From assembly GCA_963674955.2 (NCBI GenBank), contig CAXXKR010000001.1, positions 558,001-622,000 of the forward strand: a stretch of 64,000 nt of DNA. Direction: 5' to 3'. The notes beneath the pieces were generated by a model that was given only the letters and a program-made list of their open reading frames with translations, was not told the DNA's origin and ran no database searches. The position numbers were made by a program, and so were the translations under genes. This DNA comes from G963674955 sp963674955 (GTDB lineage Bacteria; Desulfobacterota; Desulfovibrionia; Desulfovibrionales; Desulfovibrionaceae). The stretch's first letter is position 1, and each line of letters begins with the position of its first letter. This document shows, one piece after another, positions 33,888 through 42,787 of the stretch.

Positions 33888-34865
33888 ATGTATATAGTTA
33901 CAGGTGGAGCTGGATTCATAGGCAGCGCCATGATCTGGAAAATGAACCGGATGGGAATCCATGACATCCTTGTGGTGGACAATCTCGGCGAATCCGAAAA
34001 ATGGAAGAATCTGGTCAACCTCCGTTACGAAGACTATCTGCACAGGGATCAGTTCTACAAATTGATAGTCGAGGGCGACGACCCCTTTGAGACCGAAGGC
34101 ATAATCCACATGGGGGCCTGTTCCTCCACCACGGAGCGCAATGCCGACTTTCTCATGGAAAACAACTTTCGCTACACGCAGATGCTTTGCCGCTTTGCCC
34201 TGGGCCATGGAGTCAGGTTCATAAACGCCTCCAGCGCCGCCACCTACGGTGACGGGGCAAAGGGCTTTTCCGACGACCATTCGGGCCTGGAAGAGTTCAG
34301 GCCTCTGAACATGTACGGTTATTCCAAACAGCTTTTCGATCTCTGGGCCTTGCGTGCCGGAATCCTGGACCGCGTGGTTTGCCTCAAGTTCTTCAACGTC
34401 TTCGGGCCCAACGAGTACCACAAGGGGGATATGCGCAGCGTCATTTCCAAGGCCTATGCCCAGGTGCTGGAAACCGGGAAGATCAAGCTCTTCAAATCCT
34501 ACCATCCCGAATTCCCGGATGGCGGTCAGAAGCGGGATTTCGTTTACATCAAGGATTGCGTGGATATCATGTGGAGCCTTTTGGAGAATCCGGAGGTCAA
34601 CGGGGTCTTCAACCTTGGCACAGGAACTGCACGTACCTGGAATGATTTGGCAAATGCCGTGTTTGCAGCGATGGACAGGAAGCCCGAGATAGAATATATC
34701 GAGATGCCTGAGTCTATTCGTGATAAATATCAGTATTTTACCCAGGCTGAAATGGGCAAGCTCAAGGATTCCGGCATTGCCGTGGATTTGACTCCCCTGG
34801 AAGAGGGCGCGGCCGACTACGTGAGAAATTATCTCTCCAAGGACGATCCGCACCTGAAGGCTTAG
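33888..34865 (+). CDS. hldD: ADP-L-glycero-D-manno-heptose-6-epimerase
   Basis: HldD (325 residues) epimerises ADP-D,D-heptose to the L,D form for the LPS inner core. The SDR fold starts at once with YIVTGGAGFIGSAMIWKMN. The NLRYEDYL element and the active-site region (INASSAATYGDG then YGYSKQLFDLW, with Tyr and Lys of the YxxxK motif) are clear. The GGQKRDFVYIKDCVDIM segment is typical of the family. ATG 33888 has an AAAGGAG ribosome site; the open frame upstream has no support. Ten nt separate it from lptD, so the two envelope genes form an operon. Confidence 0.95.
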   Translation: MYIVTGGAGFIGSAMIWKMNRMGIHDILVVDNLGESEKWKNLVNLRYEDYLHRDQFYKLIVEGDDPFETEGIIHMGACSSTTERNADFLMENNFRYTQMLCRFALGHGVRFINASSAATYGDGAKGFSDDHSGLEEFRPLNMYGYSKQLFDLWALRAGILDRVVCLKFFNVFGPNEYHKGDMRSVISKAYAQVLETGKIKLFKSYHPEFPDGGQKRDFVYIKDCVDIMWSLLENPEVNGVFNLGTGTARTWNDLANAVFAAMDRKPEIEYIEMPESIRDKYQYFTQAEMGKLKDSGIAVDLTPLEEGAADYVRNYLSKDDPHLKA

Positions 34866-34875
34866 AGAGAATTAT

Positions 34876-37229
34876 TTGAGACATCGCATTCTTGTATACA
34901 TAGCCACTCTGGCGCTGCCCCTGACCCTGCTTTTCGGGCAGCCCTGGAATTTGTTCGGCGAGGCCCCGCCCGGCTCCAAGGTCCGCCGTTACGTTTCGGA
35001 GAATTCCCTGCTTACGCCCGAAGAACCGGGCGTTCAGGAGTGGAAGTTCACCGCCGACAGGGTGGTGGGCGATCATGAAAGCGAATACGCCGAGGCCTTC
35101 GGCAATGTAAGCGTCTCTTCAGGTCAGTATTCGGTGCGCGCCGAATACGCCCGCTATTACCGGGCCACCAATTGGGTCTTTCTCAAGGGCGATGTGCGCG
35201 CCACTTGGGGCGGCGACTTTCTTGAGGCCGAAGAGGCCGAGTTCGACCTGACCAACAAGCTGGGCTGGCTGAAAAAGGGCAAAGCCTTCATCGCCAAGCC
35301 CCACCTCTATGTCGAATCGGACATGATCCGCAAATACCGGGGCGACAGCTACCATTTCAAGAACGCCAAGGTCACGGCCTGCAGCGGGGACAAGCCCGCA
35401 TGGTCCGTCGAAGCGGAAGAGGGCCACATCAATTTCAATTCCGGCGAGGCCAAGCTCTGGAACTCGTCCTTCAATGCCTGGGACGTGCCCATCATGTATC
35501 TGCCATACATGAAGATACCCACCGGAGGCATGCGGCAGAGCGGCCTGTTGACACCCAAGCTTTATTCCAGTGACAGACTGGGCTTTGGCATCGACCTTCC
35601 CTATTACTGGGCCATTGACGAGGAACGCGACGCCACGTTCTACGAGCACTACATGTCCAAGCGCGGGCTGATGCAGGGGCTTGAGTTCCGGCACGCCAAC
35701 GACACGAACACCAAGGGAGTCTGGCAGTTCAACTGGATGAACGACAACGTGGTGCACAAGGCCGAGGGCGACGAAGACAAGATGTTTCGCGGCGACGGCC
35801 TTACGCGCAGCAACAGGAACCGCTGGTGGGCCAGGGGCAAGTTCGACGGGTTCATAGGCAACCCCAAGTGGCGGACAATGTCGACCTTGATCTTGTCTCG
35901 GACCAGAACTACCTGCGCGAGTTCAGCCGGGGCCATTCCGGGTACCGGGCCAGCCAGGACGAGTTCATGGACAAATTCAACCGCGGGCTTGACGCTGCGG
36001 ACAGCGTGGAGCGCAAGAACAGGGTTCTGGTGCACAGGAGCTGGGACAAATACGGATTGGCCGGGAAGTTCGAATACACCCAGAATCTTGAATACTGGAA
36101 CGACAACAAGCCCTCGGACCAGGACCCCACGGTCCAGCGGCTGCCCGAAGTGGATTTCTTCGCCTACAAGGATGCCCTTGTGGGGCCGTTGGAATGGGAG
36201 GCCCAGGCCAAATTCGATTATTTCTGGCGGAGTTTCGGAACCACGGCAACCAGGCTGGACCTGCATCCGGTCTTCAGTCTGCCGATGCAGACCGGCGGCC
36301 TGACCCTTATCCCTCGGCTGGGCCTGCGCCAGACCCTTTACGGAGTGAGCGAGTACGAGAACGAGGAATCCACCACCACGGACAACAAGCTTCCCATGCG
36401 CCTCATGGTCGAGGGGGGAGTGAACGCCTTCACGGAATTCAGCAGGGTTTACAGTTTTGGCGGAGACAAGCTGGCCGCCACCAAGAGCAACGAGGGCAAG
36501 AGCAGATGGACGGGCATGAAGCACTCCATCATTCCCAGGGTGGACTATTCCTACATTCCCAATTCCAAGAGGCAGAATTCGCTGCCCTATTTCGACGAGT
36601 TGGACCGCATACGGAAAACCAACGAGATCACCTATTCCCTGACCAACGTCCTTGACCGGCGCAGGGAGAGCGTTTCCATGTCCATGGAAGGGGACCGGGC
36701 CACGCCGACCATTTCCAGCGACTACCTGGATTTCGCCCGGTTCATGATCGAGCAGAGCTACGACTGGAACGAGGCCGTGCGCAACGACGAGCTGGAAAGA
36801 TATGAACGCAGGCCATTCTCCGACGTCATGGCCCAGATCACCCTCAAGCCGGAAGATTACATAACCCTTGATTCAAAGACCTGGATTTCGCCGTACCAGG
36901 GCACGGTGACCGAGCATCTGCACACCCTGACATTGAGACACGAAGGCTGGGGCGACATCAGCTTCAGCTACGACTATCTCAGCAACGTGGACGAATACAA
37001 ACGCTCCCGCATCAGCCCCATGCAGATTCTTGGGCTGCGCACCAGTGTCGAGATATCCGACGCCTGGACCCTGCGTCTGGGCTATCGCCGGGATTTCGAG
37101 AACAACAAGGATCTTGAAAAAAGCATCGGCCTGAGTTGGCAGCATGAATGCTTCTCCGCCGGATTCCTCTTCGCCATAGACGAGAACGACAACCGCTACG
37201 AATTCAACGTGGACCTTTTCAAGTTCTAG
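34876..37229 (+). CDS. lptD: LPS-assembly protein LptD, with apparent one-base frameshift near 35872
   Basis: LptD is the outer-membrane beta-barrel that inserts LPS. A TTG start at 34876 opens a signal-like segment (RILVYIATLALPLTLLFG), then the OstA-like periplasmic domain (VVGDHESEYAEAFGNVSVSSGQYSVRAEYARYY) and the barrel. The reading frame changes near 35872: the first frame reads GNPKWR then nonsense, whereas the second frame continues DNVDLDLVSDQNYLREF and runs to the stop at 37227. Adding one G to a CGGAC sequence would restore an uninterrupted ~785-residue protein, the usual LptD size. Because lptD is normally essential, a sequencing error or recent mutation is likely. mutL begins 3 nt after the stop. 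Confidence 0.8.
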
Positions 37230-37232
37230 GCC

Positions 37233-39023
37233 ATGACCGGCTCGCGCTCCATACAAGTCCTTTCCCAGGCCCTCAGGAACCAGATTGCCGCCGGAGAGGT
37301 GGTGGAGCGCCCGGCCAGCGTGGTCAAGGAGCTTGTGGAGAACAGCCTGGATGCCGGAGCCGGTCGTGTGGACGTGACCCTGGAGCGCGGCGGACAGGGT
37401 TTGATCGTTGTTCAGGATGACGGATCGGGCGTGGCTCCGGAAGAGCTGGCCCTGGCCGTTACGCGCCATGCCACCAGCAAACTGCGCAGCGTGGAAGACC
37501 TTTCAGCCATTATGTCCTTCGGTTTCAGGGGCGAGGCCCTGCCCAGCATCGCTTCGGTTTCGGATTTTACCATGATTTCCAAATGGGACCGGGCCGACGA
37601 GGCCAGACGCATGGAGGTCAAGGCGGGAGTGAGCGGGGAGCAGGGTCCGGCGGCCCTGAATTCGGGCACCAGGGTCGAGGTGCGCGACCTGTTCGCCAAT
37701 GTCCCGGCCCGGCTCAAGTTCCTCAAGACCGAGGCCACCGAGACAAAACGCTGCCAGGAAATTCTTTTCAGGCTCTGCCTTGCCCACCCGGATGCGGGGT
37801 TCTCCCTGACGGTCAACGGCAAGGAGAGTTTCAGGCTTCCGCCGAATCAGACCCTTGAAGCGCGTCTTGCCAAATTCTGGCCCCCGTCCGTCTGCGAGGG
37901 ACTCCTGCCGGTTTCCCACGGCCTTGGCGACTATGCGGTGCGGGGGTTGGCCGGGTCGCCCAACACGGCCCAAGGGCGTTCGGGGCGCATGCTGCTTTAT
38001 GTCAACAACCGCCCGGTGCAGGACCGGCTTTTGTTGGGCGCGGTCAGGGCCGCCTATCAGGGCAGGCTGCTGGCCAGGGAATATCCGCAGGTGGTCCTGT
38101 TTCTCGACCTGCCGCCCGATCTGGTGGACGTGAACGTACATCCGGCCAAGCAGGAGGTCCGTTTCCGCGACGAAAGCGGCGTTTTTTCAGTTGTCAGGCG
38201 TTCGATCGTTCAGGCCCTGGAAGGAGTCGGCTCCGGCGAAAGGTTTGAGGAAGACGTTCAGCCGGACGGCGGACAAGACAGGCCGCAGCAATCCGCTCCG
38301 AGCCAGGCGAGGCTTGTGCCCGGCAGCGACAAATTTTCCACCTTCCGCGAATTCAAGTCGGGGTATGGCCGGAAGGACCATTCCTTGAGGGTAACGGTGC
38401 CGGTTTTCACTTCCCTTGCCGGTCCCGACGGGCGGATTGAAGAAGATGACAAGTCTGCCCCATCAGGGCTTGAGGAATACGGTTACTCCTACCTGGGCCA
38501 GTTGGGGGACACCTATTTGGTCCTGAAAAGGGGCGACAGTTCGCTGGTTCTGGTGGACCAGCACGCGGCCCATGAACGCATTCTATACGAGGCCATGCGC
38601 TCTGAAAGAAATAAGGGCGACTTTCAGCCCCTGGCCCTGCCTCTTTCCCTGGCCCTGCACCCCAGCGAAGCCGAGCGGCTGCAGGAGATTTGGGACGACC
38701 TGAGGAACGCGGGATTTGTCCTGGACATGGCCCGGACCGGCATGGTGGACATCCGGGGCATACCCCCCACCCTGGACGCGGGCCAGGCCAAGGAGTACCT
38801 TCGGGCCGCGCTCGGTTCCCGGTTGCGGGGACTTGAGGACTTGTGGATAATGCTGTCCTGCAAATCGGCCATCAAGGCCGGGCAGCCCCTGGCCCCGGAC
38901 GAGGCCTTGTCCCTGCTGGAAACCTGGCTGGATTGCCCGGACAAGGATTATTGCCCGCATGGCCGACCGGTGGTTCTGGATTGGAGCCTTGCCGACCTGG
39001 AAAAAATGTTCAAACGGAAATAG
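37233..39023 (+). CDS. mutL: DNA mismatch repair protein MutL
   Basis: MutL (596 residues) couples mismatch recognition by MutS to strand removal. The GHKL ATPase domain is intact: QIAAGEVVERPASVVKELVENSLDAGAG at the N-terminus, DDGSGV, and the SFGFRGEALPSIASV loop. The C-terminal dimerisation domain from ~400 has DQHAAHERILYEAM. It also carries ACKSAIKAG-like LSCKSAIKAGQPL, the CPHGRP metal-binding motif and QHAAHE, which together suggest a MutL with endonuclease activity. It begins 3 nt after lptD and is followed by alr with 2 nt between them. Confidence 0.97.
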   Translation: MTGSRSIQVLSQALRNQIAAGEVVERPASVVKELVENSLDAGAGRVDVTLERGGQGLIVVQDDGSGVAPEELALAVTRHATSKLRSVEDLSAIMSFGFRGEALPSIASVSDFTMISKWDRADEARRMEVKAGVSGEQGPAALNSGTRVEVRDLFANVPARLKFLKTEATETKRCQEILFRLCLAHPDAGFSLTVNGKESFRLPPNQTLEARLAKFWPPSVCEGLLPVSHGLGDYAVRGLAGSPNTAQGRSGRMLLYVNNRPVQDRLLLGAVRAAYQGRLLAREYPQVVLFLDLPPDLVDVNVHPAKQEVRFRDESGVFSVVRRSIVQALEGVGSGERFEEDVQPDGGQDRPQQSAPSQARLVPGSDKFSTFREFKSGYGRKDHSLRVTVPVFTSLAGPDGRIEEDDKSAPSGLEEYGYSYLGQLGDTYLVLKRGDSSLVLVDQHAAHERILYEAMRSERNKGDFQPLALPLSLALHPSEAERLQEIWDDLRNAGFVLDMARTGMVDIRGIPPTLDAGQAKEYLRAALGSRLRGLEDLWIMLSCKSAIKAGQPLAPDEALSLLETWLDCPDKDYCPHGRPVVLDWSLADLEKMFKRK

Positions 39024-39025
39024 AA

Positions 39026-40147
39026 ATGACCATCAGCTACAACAAACTCAAGGTCCGGGTCCGCCTGGACGACATCCGGCACAACTACACTCTGCTCAAC
39101 GAGCGCGGCGGCCAAGCCATGGCCGTGGTCAAGGCTGACGCCTACGGACACGGACTGGTACCCGTGGCCAGGGCTCTTGAGGAAGTCGGCGCGGACACCT
39201 TTGCGGTGGGAACCGTGGACGAGGCCGCGCAGCTTCGGGATTCAGGCTGCAAGGGCAGGATCATAGCCCTGCTGGGGCCCATAGACGAGGCCGATTATCC
39301 GGCCCTTTGGGAATACGCGGCCACGCCCTTTGTCGGCGACTTCGGCCAGCTGGAAAAGATTTCAAACGAGGCCGCCAAGCGGGATGCCCCCTTGGACATC
39401 AGCCTCAAGTTCGACACGGGCATGGCCCGGCTGGGATTTTCCGAAGAGCAGTTGCCCGAACTGATATCCAGGTTGGGCGACGCCCCCGGCATCAGGCCGG
39501 TGCTGGCCAGCTCCCATCTGGCCACTTCCGACGAGCCTGGACAATTCGCCTTTGTTAAGGAGCAGGCCGCTTGTTTTGAAAGGATTCTGTCGGGGCTCAG
39601 GGAAAAGGGCATTGACCCCCAGGCCAATCTGGCCAATTCAGCGGCCATACTGGCCCATGAGGACGTCAGTCACCAGTGCCAGCGTCCGGGCATAGCCCTT
39701 TACGGGGCCAACCCGTTTCATGGAACCGAGCTCGAGAATCTTGGCGCGGGGCTGAGGCAGGCAATGGAAGTTACCGCTCCCGTCATCCAGGTTCACGACC
39801 TGAGAAAGGGTCGCAGCATCAGCTACGGGCGCACATTCACCGCGCCGAGGGACATGCGCGTGGCCATTGTCGGCGCCGGTTACGCGGATTGCTACAGCCG
39901 TGGACTTTCCGGCAGGGGCTGGATGCTTTTGCATGGCCGCCGGGTGCCAATCCTGGGGCGGGTCTGCATGCAGCTCACGGCCGTGGACGTGAGCGAGGTC
40001 CCGGAGGCGGTTTCAGGCGACGAGATATTTCTGATGGGCGGTCCCGGAGCCGAGAGCATTGCGGCGGAGGATCTGGCCCTTTGGTGGGGGACCATCACCT
40101 ACGAGGTTTTTTGCCTGTTGGGCATGAACAAAAAAACTTATTTATAA
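39026..40147 (+). CDS. alr: Alanine racemase
   Basis: Alr (373 residues) makes D-alanine for peptidoglycan. The PLP lysine is in the canonical AVVKADAYGHG motif near residue 36. The C-terminal domain shows the catalytic region SYGRTFTAPRDMRVAIVGAGYADCYSRGL and RVCMQLTAVDVSEV. The chosen ATG at 39026 is right after the mutL stop. The open frame upstream lies inside mutL and is not used. It lacks an obvious strong ribosome site and may be translationally coupled to mutL. Confidence 0.96.
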   Translation: MTISYNKLKVRVRLDDIRHNYTLLNERGGQAMAVVKADAYGHGLVPVARALEEVGADTFAVGTVDEAAQLRDSGCKGRIIALLGPIDEADYPALWEYAATPFVGDFGQLEKISNEAAKRDAPLDISLKFDTGMARLGFSEEQLPELISRLGDAPGIRPVLASSHLATSDEPGQFAFVKEQAACFERILSGLREKGIDPQANLANSAAILAHEDVSHQCQRPGIALYGANPFHGTELENLGAGLRQAMEVTAPVIQVHDLRKGRSISYGRTFTAPRDMRVAIVGAGYADCYSRGLSGRGWMLLHGRRVPILGRVCMQLTAVDVSEVPEAVSGDEIFLMGGPGAESIAAEDLALWWGTITYEVFCLLGMNKKTYL

Positions 40148-40202
40148 GTCCCGAATTGCGCCCCGCGGGCTTGGTCGGGACTAAAAATCAAGGAGCACTG
40201 AT

Positions 40203-40406
40203 ATGGGTTGGGTGGTTGCCGAGAGCTATACTCTGGAAGAGCTGGCCAAGGACGGTCTGGACGCGCAGGGCCTGAAGACGAAGTGGGAAAACGTGGCCGA
40301 CGACATGGCCCTGATTCCGGAACGCAACGTCAATGTCATCGAGACGGCGGGCAGCGTGCGGGTGGAGGTCAGCGAAGAGCTTTATTCCTGCATGCGCGGG
40401 ATATAG
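40203..40406 (+). CDS. Small hypothetical protein
   Basis: A 67-residue protein with a ribosome site (AAGGAGC) and a clean ATG. Sequence features are WVVAESYTLEELAKDGLDAQGLKTKWENV, a likely helix, and a C-terminal YSCMRGI. There is no signal or metal site. It lies 55 nt after alr, likely the last gene of that transcript. The stop codon abuts the strong hairpin that terminates the opposite-strand ORP operon. I do not recognise the family. Confidence 0.65.
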   Translation: MGWVVAESYTLEELAKDGLDAQGLKTKWENVADDMALIPERNVNVIETAGSVRVEVSEELYSCMRGI

Positions 40407-40434
40407 AAAAAAAGGGGGATGCCGGGCATCCCCC
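40405..40434. terminator. Strong intrinsic terminator between convergent transcripts
   Basis: A 9-bp stem (GGGGGATGC paired with GCATCCCCC, extendable by one base pair) with a T-run on the minus strand follows the MrpORP stop. It overlaps the end of the small plus-strand gene at 40203. The plus-strand side has only a weak T-tract. Confidence 0.85.
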
Positions 40435-40443
40435 TGAGTCGTT

Positions 40444-41685
40444 TTAATGGTCGCAGATATTTGCGCCCGTTGTCAGTGAGCCATCCAGATATTTCTGAAT
40501 AACCGCCTCGGGTTCTTCCGAGGACGCGCCGACGATCACCTTCACGCCGTTATCCGTGAAAAGGCTCTGGGCCCTTGAACCCATGCCGCCTGCGATTACC
40601 AGGTCAACCCCCTGGTCCGCGGTCCATTTGGGCAGCACGCCCGGTTCGTGGGGCGGAGGGGTCTTGAGTTCGGAGGAAACGACCTTCTTGGTCTTGGCGT
40701 CAACGTCGATGATGGCGAACTGTTCGCAATGGCCGAAATGCATGCAGAGCTTGCCCGCGGCGACAGGTATGGCGAACCTGATCCGGCCTTCCTTCTTGGC
40801 TATTTCCTCGAATTTGGGCTGGTCCTCGGAGGCCCTTTCCTGCAGGGAATTGCTCAGGTTGAGCATGGGCTTGACAATGGCGTTGATGGCTTTTGCCGTG
40901 GCGCTGTCGTGGTCGGTCTTGATCAGCGGGAATCCTTCGTCGCCTGAGCGGACGACTTCCGGGTTCATGGGGATGCGGCCCAGAAATTTCACGCCCATTT
41001 CCCTGGCCAGCTCTTCGCCGCCGCCGGTATTGAAGATGTCGTGGGTTGCGCCGCAGTCGGGGCAGATGAATCCGCTCATGTTTTCAACAATGCCCAGGAT
41101 GGGGTTGCCCACCTGTTTGCAGAAGGTCACGGAGCGTCGCACGTCGTCCACGGCCACGCCCTGGGGAGTGGTCACGATGACGGCCTGGGCGTCGGGTCCG
41201 ATGGTCTGCAGGGCGCTCAGCGGTTCGTCGCCGGTGCCGGGAGGGCAGTCAACGATGAGGTAGTCCAGGTCGCCCCAGGCCACGTCCTGCACGAACTGCT
41301 TGATCAGCCCCATTTTCACGGGTCCGCGCCAGATGACGGCGTCTTCCTTGCTGGGCAGCATGAAGCCCAGGGACATGACCCAGAGATTCTTGCTCCAGGA
41401 TATGGGCTCGATGATCTCGCTTCCGATGTGCGGCTTGGCCTCGCCGAGGCTCAGGAGCCGGGGGACGCTGGGACCGTGCACGTCCACGTCCAGCAGGCCG
41501 ACTTGCTTGCCCGCCAGGGACAGGCCCACGGCGATGTTTACGGCGACGGTGCTTTTGCCGACGCCGCCCTTGCCCGAGAGCACCACGATCTTGTTCTTGA
41601 TGCGCCCAAGGGTTTTCTTCAATTTCAGGTCTTCGGGCTTGCTCTGGCAATCTCCGCCGGAGCAGCTTCCGCATTCATGGCTCAT
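40444..41685 (-). CDS. MrpORP: Mrp/NBP35-type ATPase fused to an ORP/NifX-like domain
   Basis: The 413-residue protein joins an Mrp-family P-loop ATPase to a C-terminal domain of the dinitrogenase Fe-Mo cofactor/orange-protein type. A Cys-rich N-terminus (CGSCSGGDC) is followed by the deviant Walker A GKGGVGKS (~40-47). The Fe-S motif CPDCG is near 224-228, and a NifX-like module runs from about residue 305 (RIRFAIPVAAGKLCMHFGHCEQF). This arrangement is that of MrpORP from Desulfovibrio, which binds Fe-S clusters and interacts with the orange protein. It is the last gene of the minus-strand ORP operon, after the single-domain ORP gene, and a strong terminator follows. Confidence 0.9.
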   Translation of the reverse strand: MSHECGSCSGGDCQSKPEDLKLKKTLGRIKNKIVVLSGKGGVGKSTVAVNIAVGLSLAGKQVGLLDVDVHGPSVPRLLSLGEAKPHIGSEIIEPISWSKNLWVMSLGFMLPSKEDAVIWRGPVKMGLIKQFVQDVAWGDLDYLIVDCPPGTGDEPLSALQTIGPDAQAVIVTTPQGVAVDDVRRSVTFCKQVGNPILGIVENMSGFICPDCGATHDIFNTGGGEELAREMGVKFLGRIPMNPEVVRSGDEGFPLIKTDHDSATAKAINAIVKPMLNLSNSLQERASEDQPKFEEIAKKEGRIRFAIPVAAGKLCMHFGHCEQFAIIDVDAKTKKVVSSELKTPPPHEPGVLPKWTADQGVDLVIAGGMGSRAQSLFTDNGVKVIVGASSEEPEAVIQKYLDGSLTTGANICDH

Positions 41686-41778
41686 GTATCACTCCTGGAA
41701 AAAAATGTTGTTATCACGGCTTTGTTGTCCGTCGGTGAAAGAGATAATCATCCGCATCGGCTTGTCAATTTTTTTGGC

Positions 41779-42138
41779 CTACCAATGTCCTTCCTTGTCC
41801 GCATCGTCAGCCAACTCGTATTCGCCCTTGTTGAAGGCGTCCAGCGCCTGCTGCACGGTTCCGGAGGCGCCGAGATAGATTTTGATCCTTCCGTGGCTCA
41901 GGGCCTTGAAGGCCTTGGGACCGACATGGCCGGTAAGCACGGCCTCTATCCCGGTTTCCGCCACGTTTTGGGCGGCCTGGATGCCGGCTCCCTGGGGCAG
42001 AGAAAGGTTCTGCTCGTTTCCGGCGTATTCAAAGGAACCGGATTCCGTGTCGTAGATAATGAAACCGGCGGCCCTGCCGAAACGCGGGTCCACCTGGCTG
42101 CCCAGGTCTTTGCCCTGGCTGGTCACTGCTATTTTCAT
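41779..42138 (-). CDS. Orange protein (ORP), NifX/FeMo-cofactor-binding-like
   Basis: A 119-residue protein made up of one dinitrogenase iron-molybdenum cofactor-type domain: MKIAVTSQGKDLGSQVDPRFGRAAGFIIYDTESG, GIQAAQNVAETGIEAVLTGHVGPKAF and VQQALDAFNKGEY. Size and sequence fit the orange protein of Desulfovibrio, which binds a mixed molybdenum-copper sulfide cluster. The start overlaps the upstream gene's stop (ATGA). Its ATPase partner follows 93 nt downstream. Whether this copy binds Mo/Cu cannot be read from the sequence. Confidence 0.85.
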   Translation of the reverse strand: MKIAVTSQGKDLGSQVDPRFGRAAGFIIYDTESGSFEYAGNEQNLSLPQGAGIQAAQNVAETGIEAVLTGHVGPKAFKALSHGRIKIYLGASGTVQQALDAFNKGEYELADDADKEGHW

Positions 42139-42593
42139 GGCTTGCTCCTTTTCATTCTGTTGCATTGGTTCATGCGCCCGCCCCGGCCGTTCCCGTTGTT
42201 TTCCGCGCGGCGGCATTTTCCCATGCCCGGCCCCTTGCCCATCCCAATACCCATACCGGGACGGTTGTGGCAGCCGGGCATGGTCAACCGGTCGAGACTG
42301 TTGTCCTTGTACGCCGCGAGTACCTGATCCACATCGCCCTTGACCCAGGGCAGGATGGAGATTCCCGCGTTCTCGATCAACTGCCTGGTGCAGCCGGAGA
42401 TGGCTCCGCAGATGATGAGATGTACCCCGCAGGCCAGTATGGCGGATGTCCTGTCCGTTGAATCCTCTGAGGGAAGGGATAGGTGGCCTGCGGGGCAAAT
42501 ATCGTCGCCGTCCGTCTTGTAGAGTCGGAATTCCGAGGAGTTCTCGAACACTGACGCCAGCCTGTTTTCAAAACATGCCAGACAAAGAATCAT
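42135..42593 (-). CDS. NifX-like protein with Gly/Met-rich tail
   Basis: A 152-residue protein whose core is another NifX-type domain (SAILACGVHLIICGAISGCTRQLIENAGISILPWVKGDVDQVL), ending in a low-complexity tail of Gly, Met and Arg (GMGIGMGKGPGMGK). It has seven cysteines, including CLACFENR, CPAGHL and CTRQ. It corresponds by position to the extra gene beside the ORP gene in Desulfovibrio. The first gene of the operon after the sigma-54 activator, it overlaps ORP by 4 nt. A role in metal-cluster handling is inferred. Confidence 0.75.
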   Translation of the reverse strand: MILCLACFENRLASVFENSSEFRLYKTDGDDICPAGHLSLPSEDSTDRTSAILACGVHLIICGAISGCTRQLIENAGISILPWVKGDVDQVLAAYKDNSLDRLTMPGCHNRPGMGIGMGKGPGMGKCRRAENNGNGRGGRMNQCNRMKRSKP

Positions 42594-42787
42594 CGCATAC
42601 CGGTTCCGGATGGTTCGGGTTGTTTTCAAGCAGGGGCCGGTGCTTCGGCCCGTTCTGACCGGGGACAATACATTGAGTGTGCCGAATAAAAAAAAGCTTT
42701 GGATACAGAGGTGTTGGTGGAACAGGGCAAGATGTTTTCAACTGATCAGGGAGAAAAAAGCGTCCAGTCCAGCCCGGTCTCCGCTCA

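Noticed and set aside
35826..37229. A separate protein starting at 35826
   Set aside because: Its first codons lie in the wrong frame of lptD; from 35875 on it is simply the LptD barrel after the frameshift.
42594..42787. A sigma-54 promoter before the ORP genes
   Set aside because: I looked for GG and GC dinucleotides with the -24/-12 spacing on the minus strand and found no convincing match by eye, although regulation by sigma-54 is expected from relatives.
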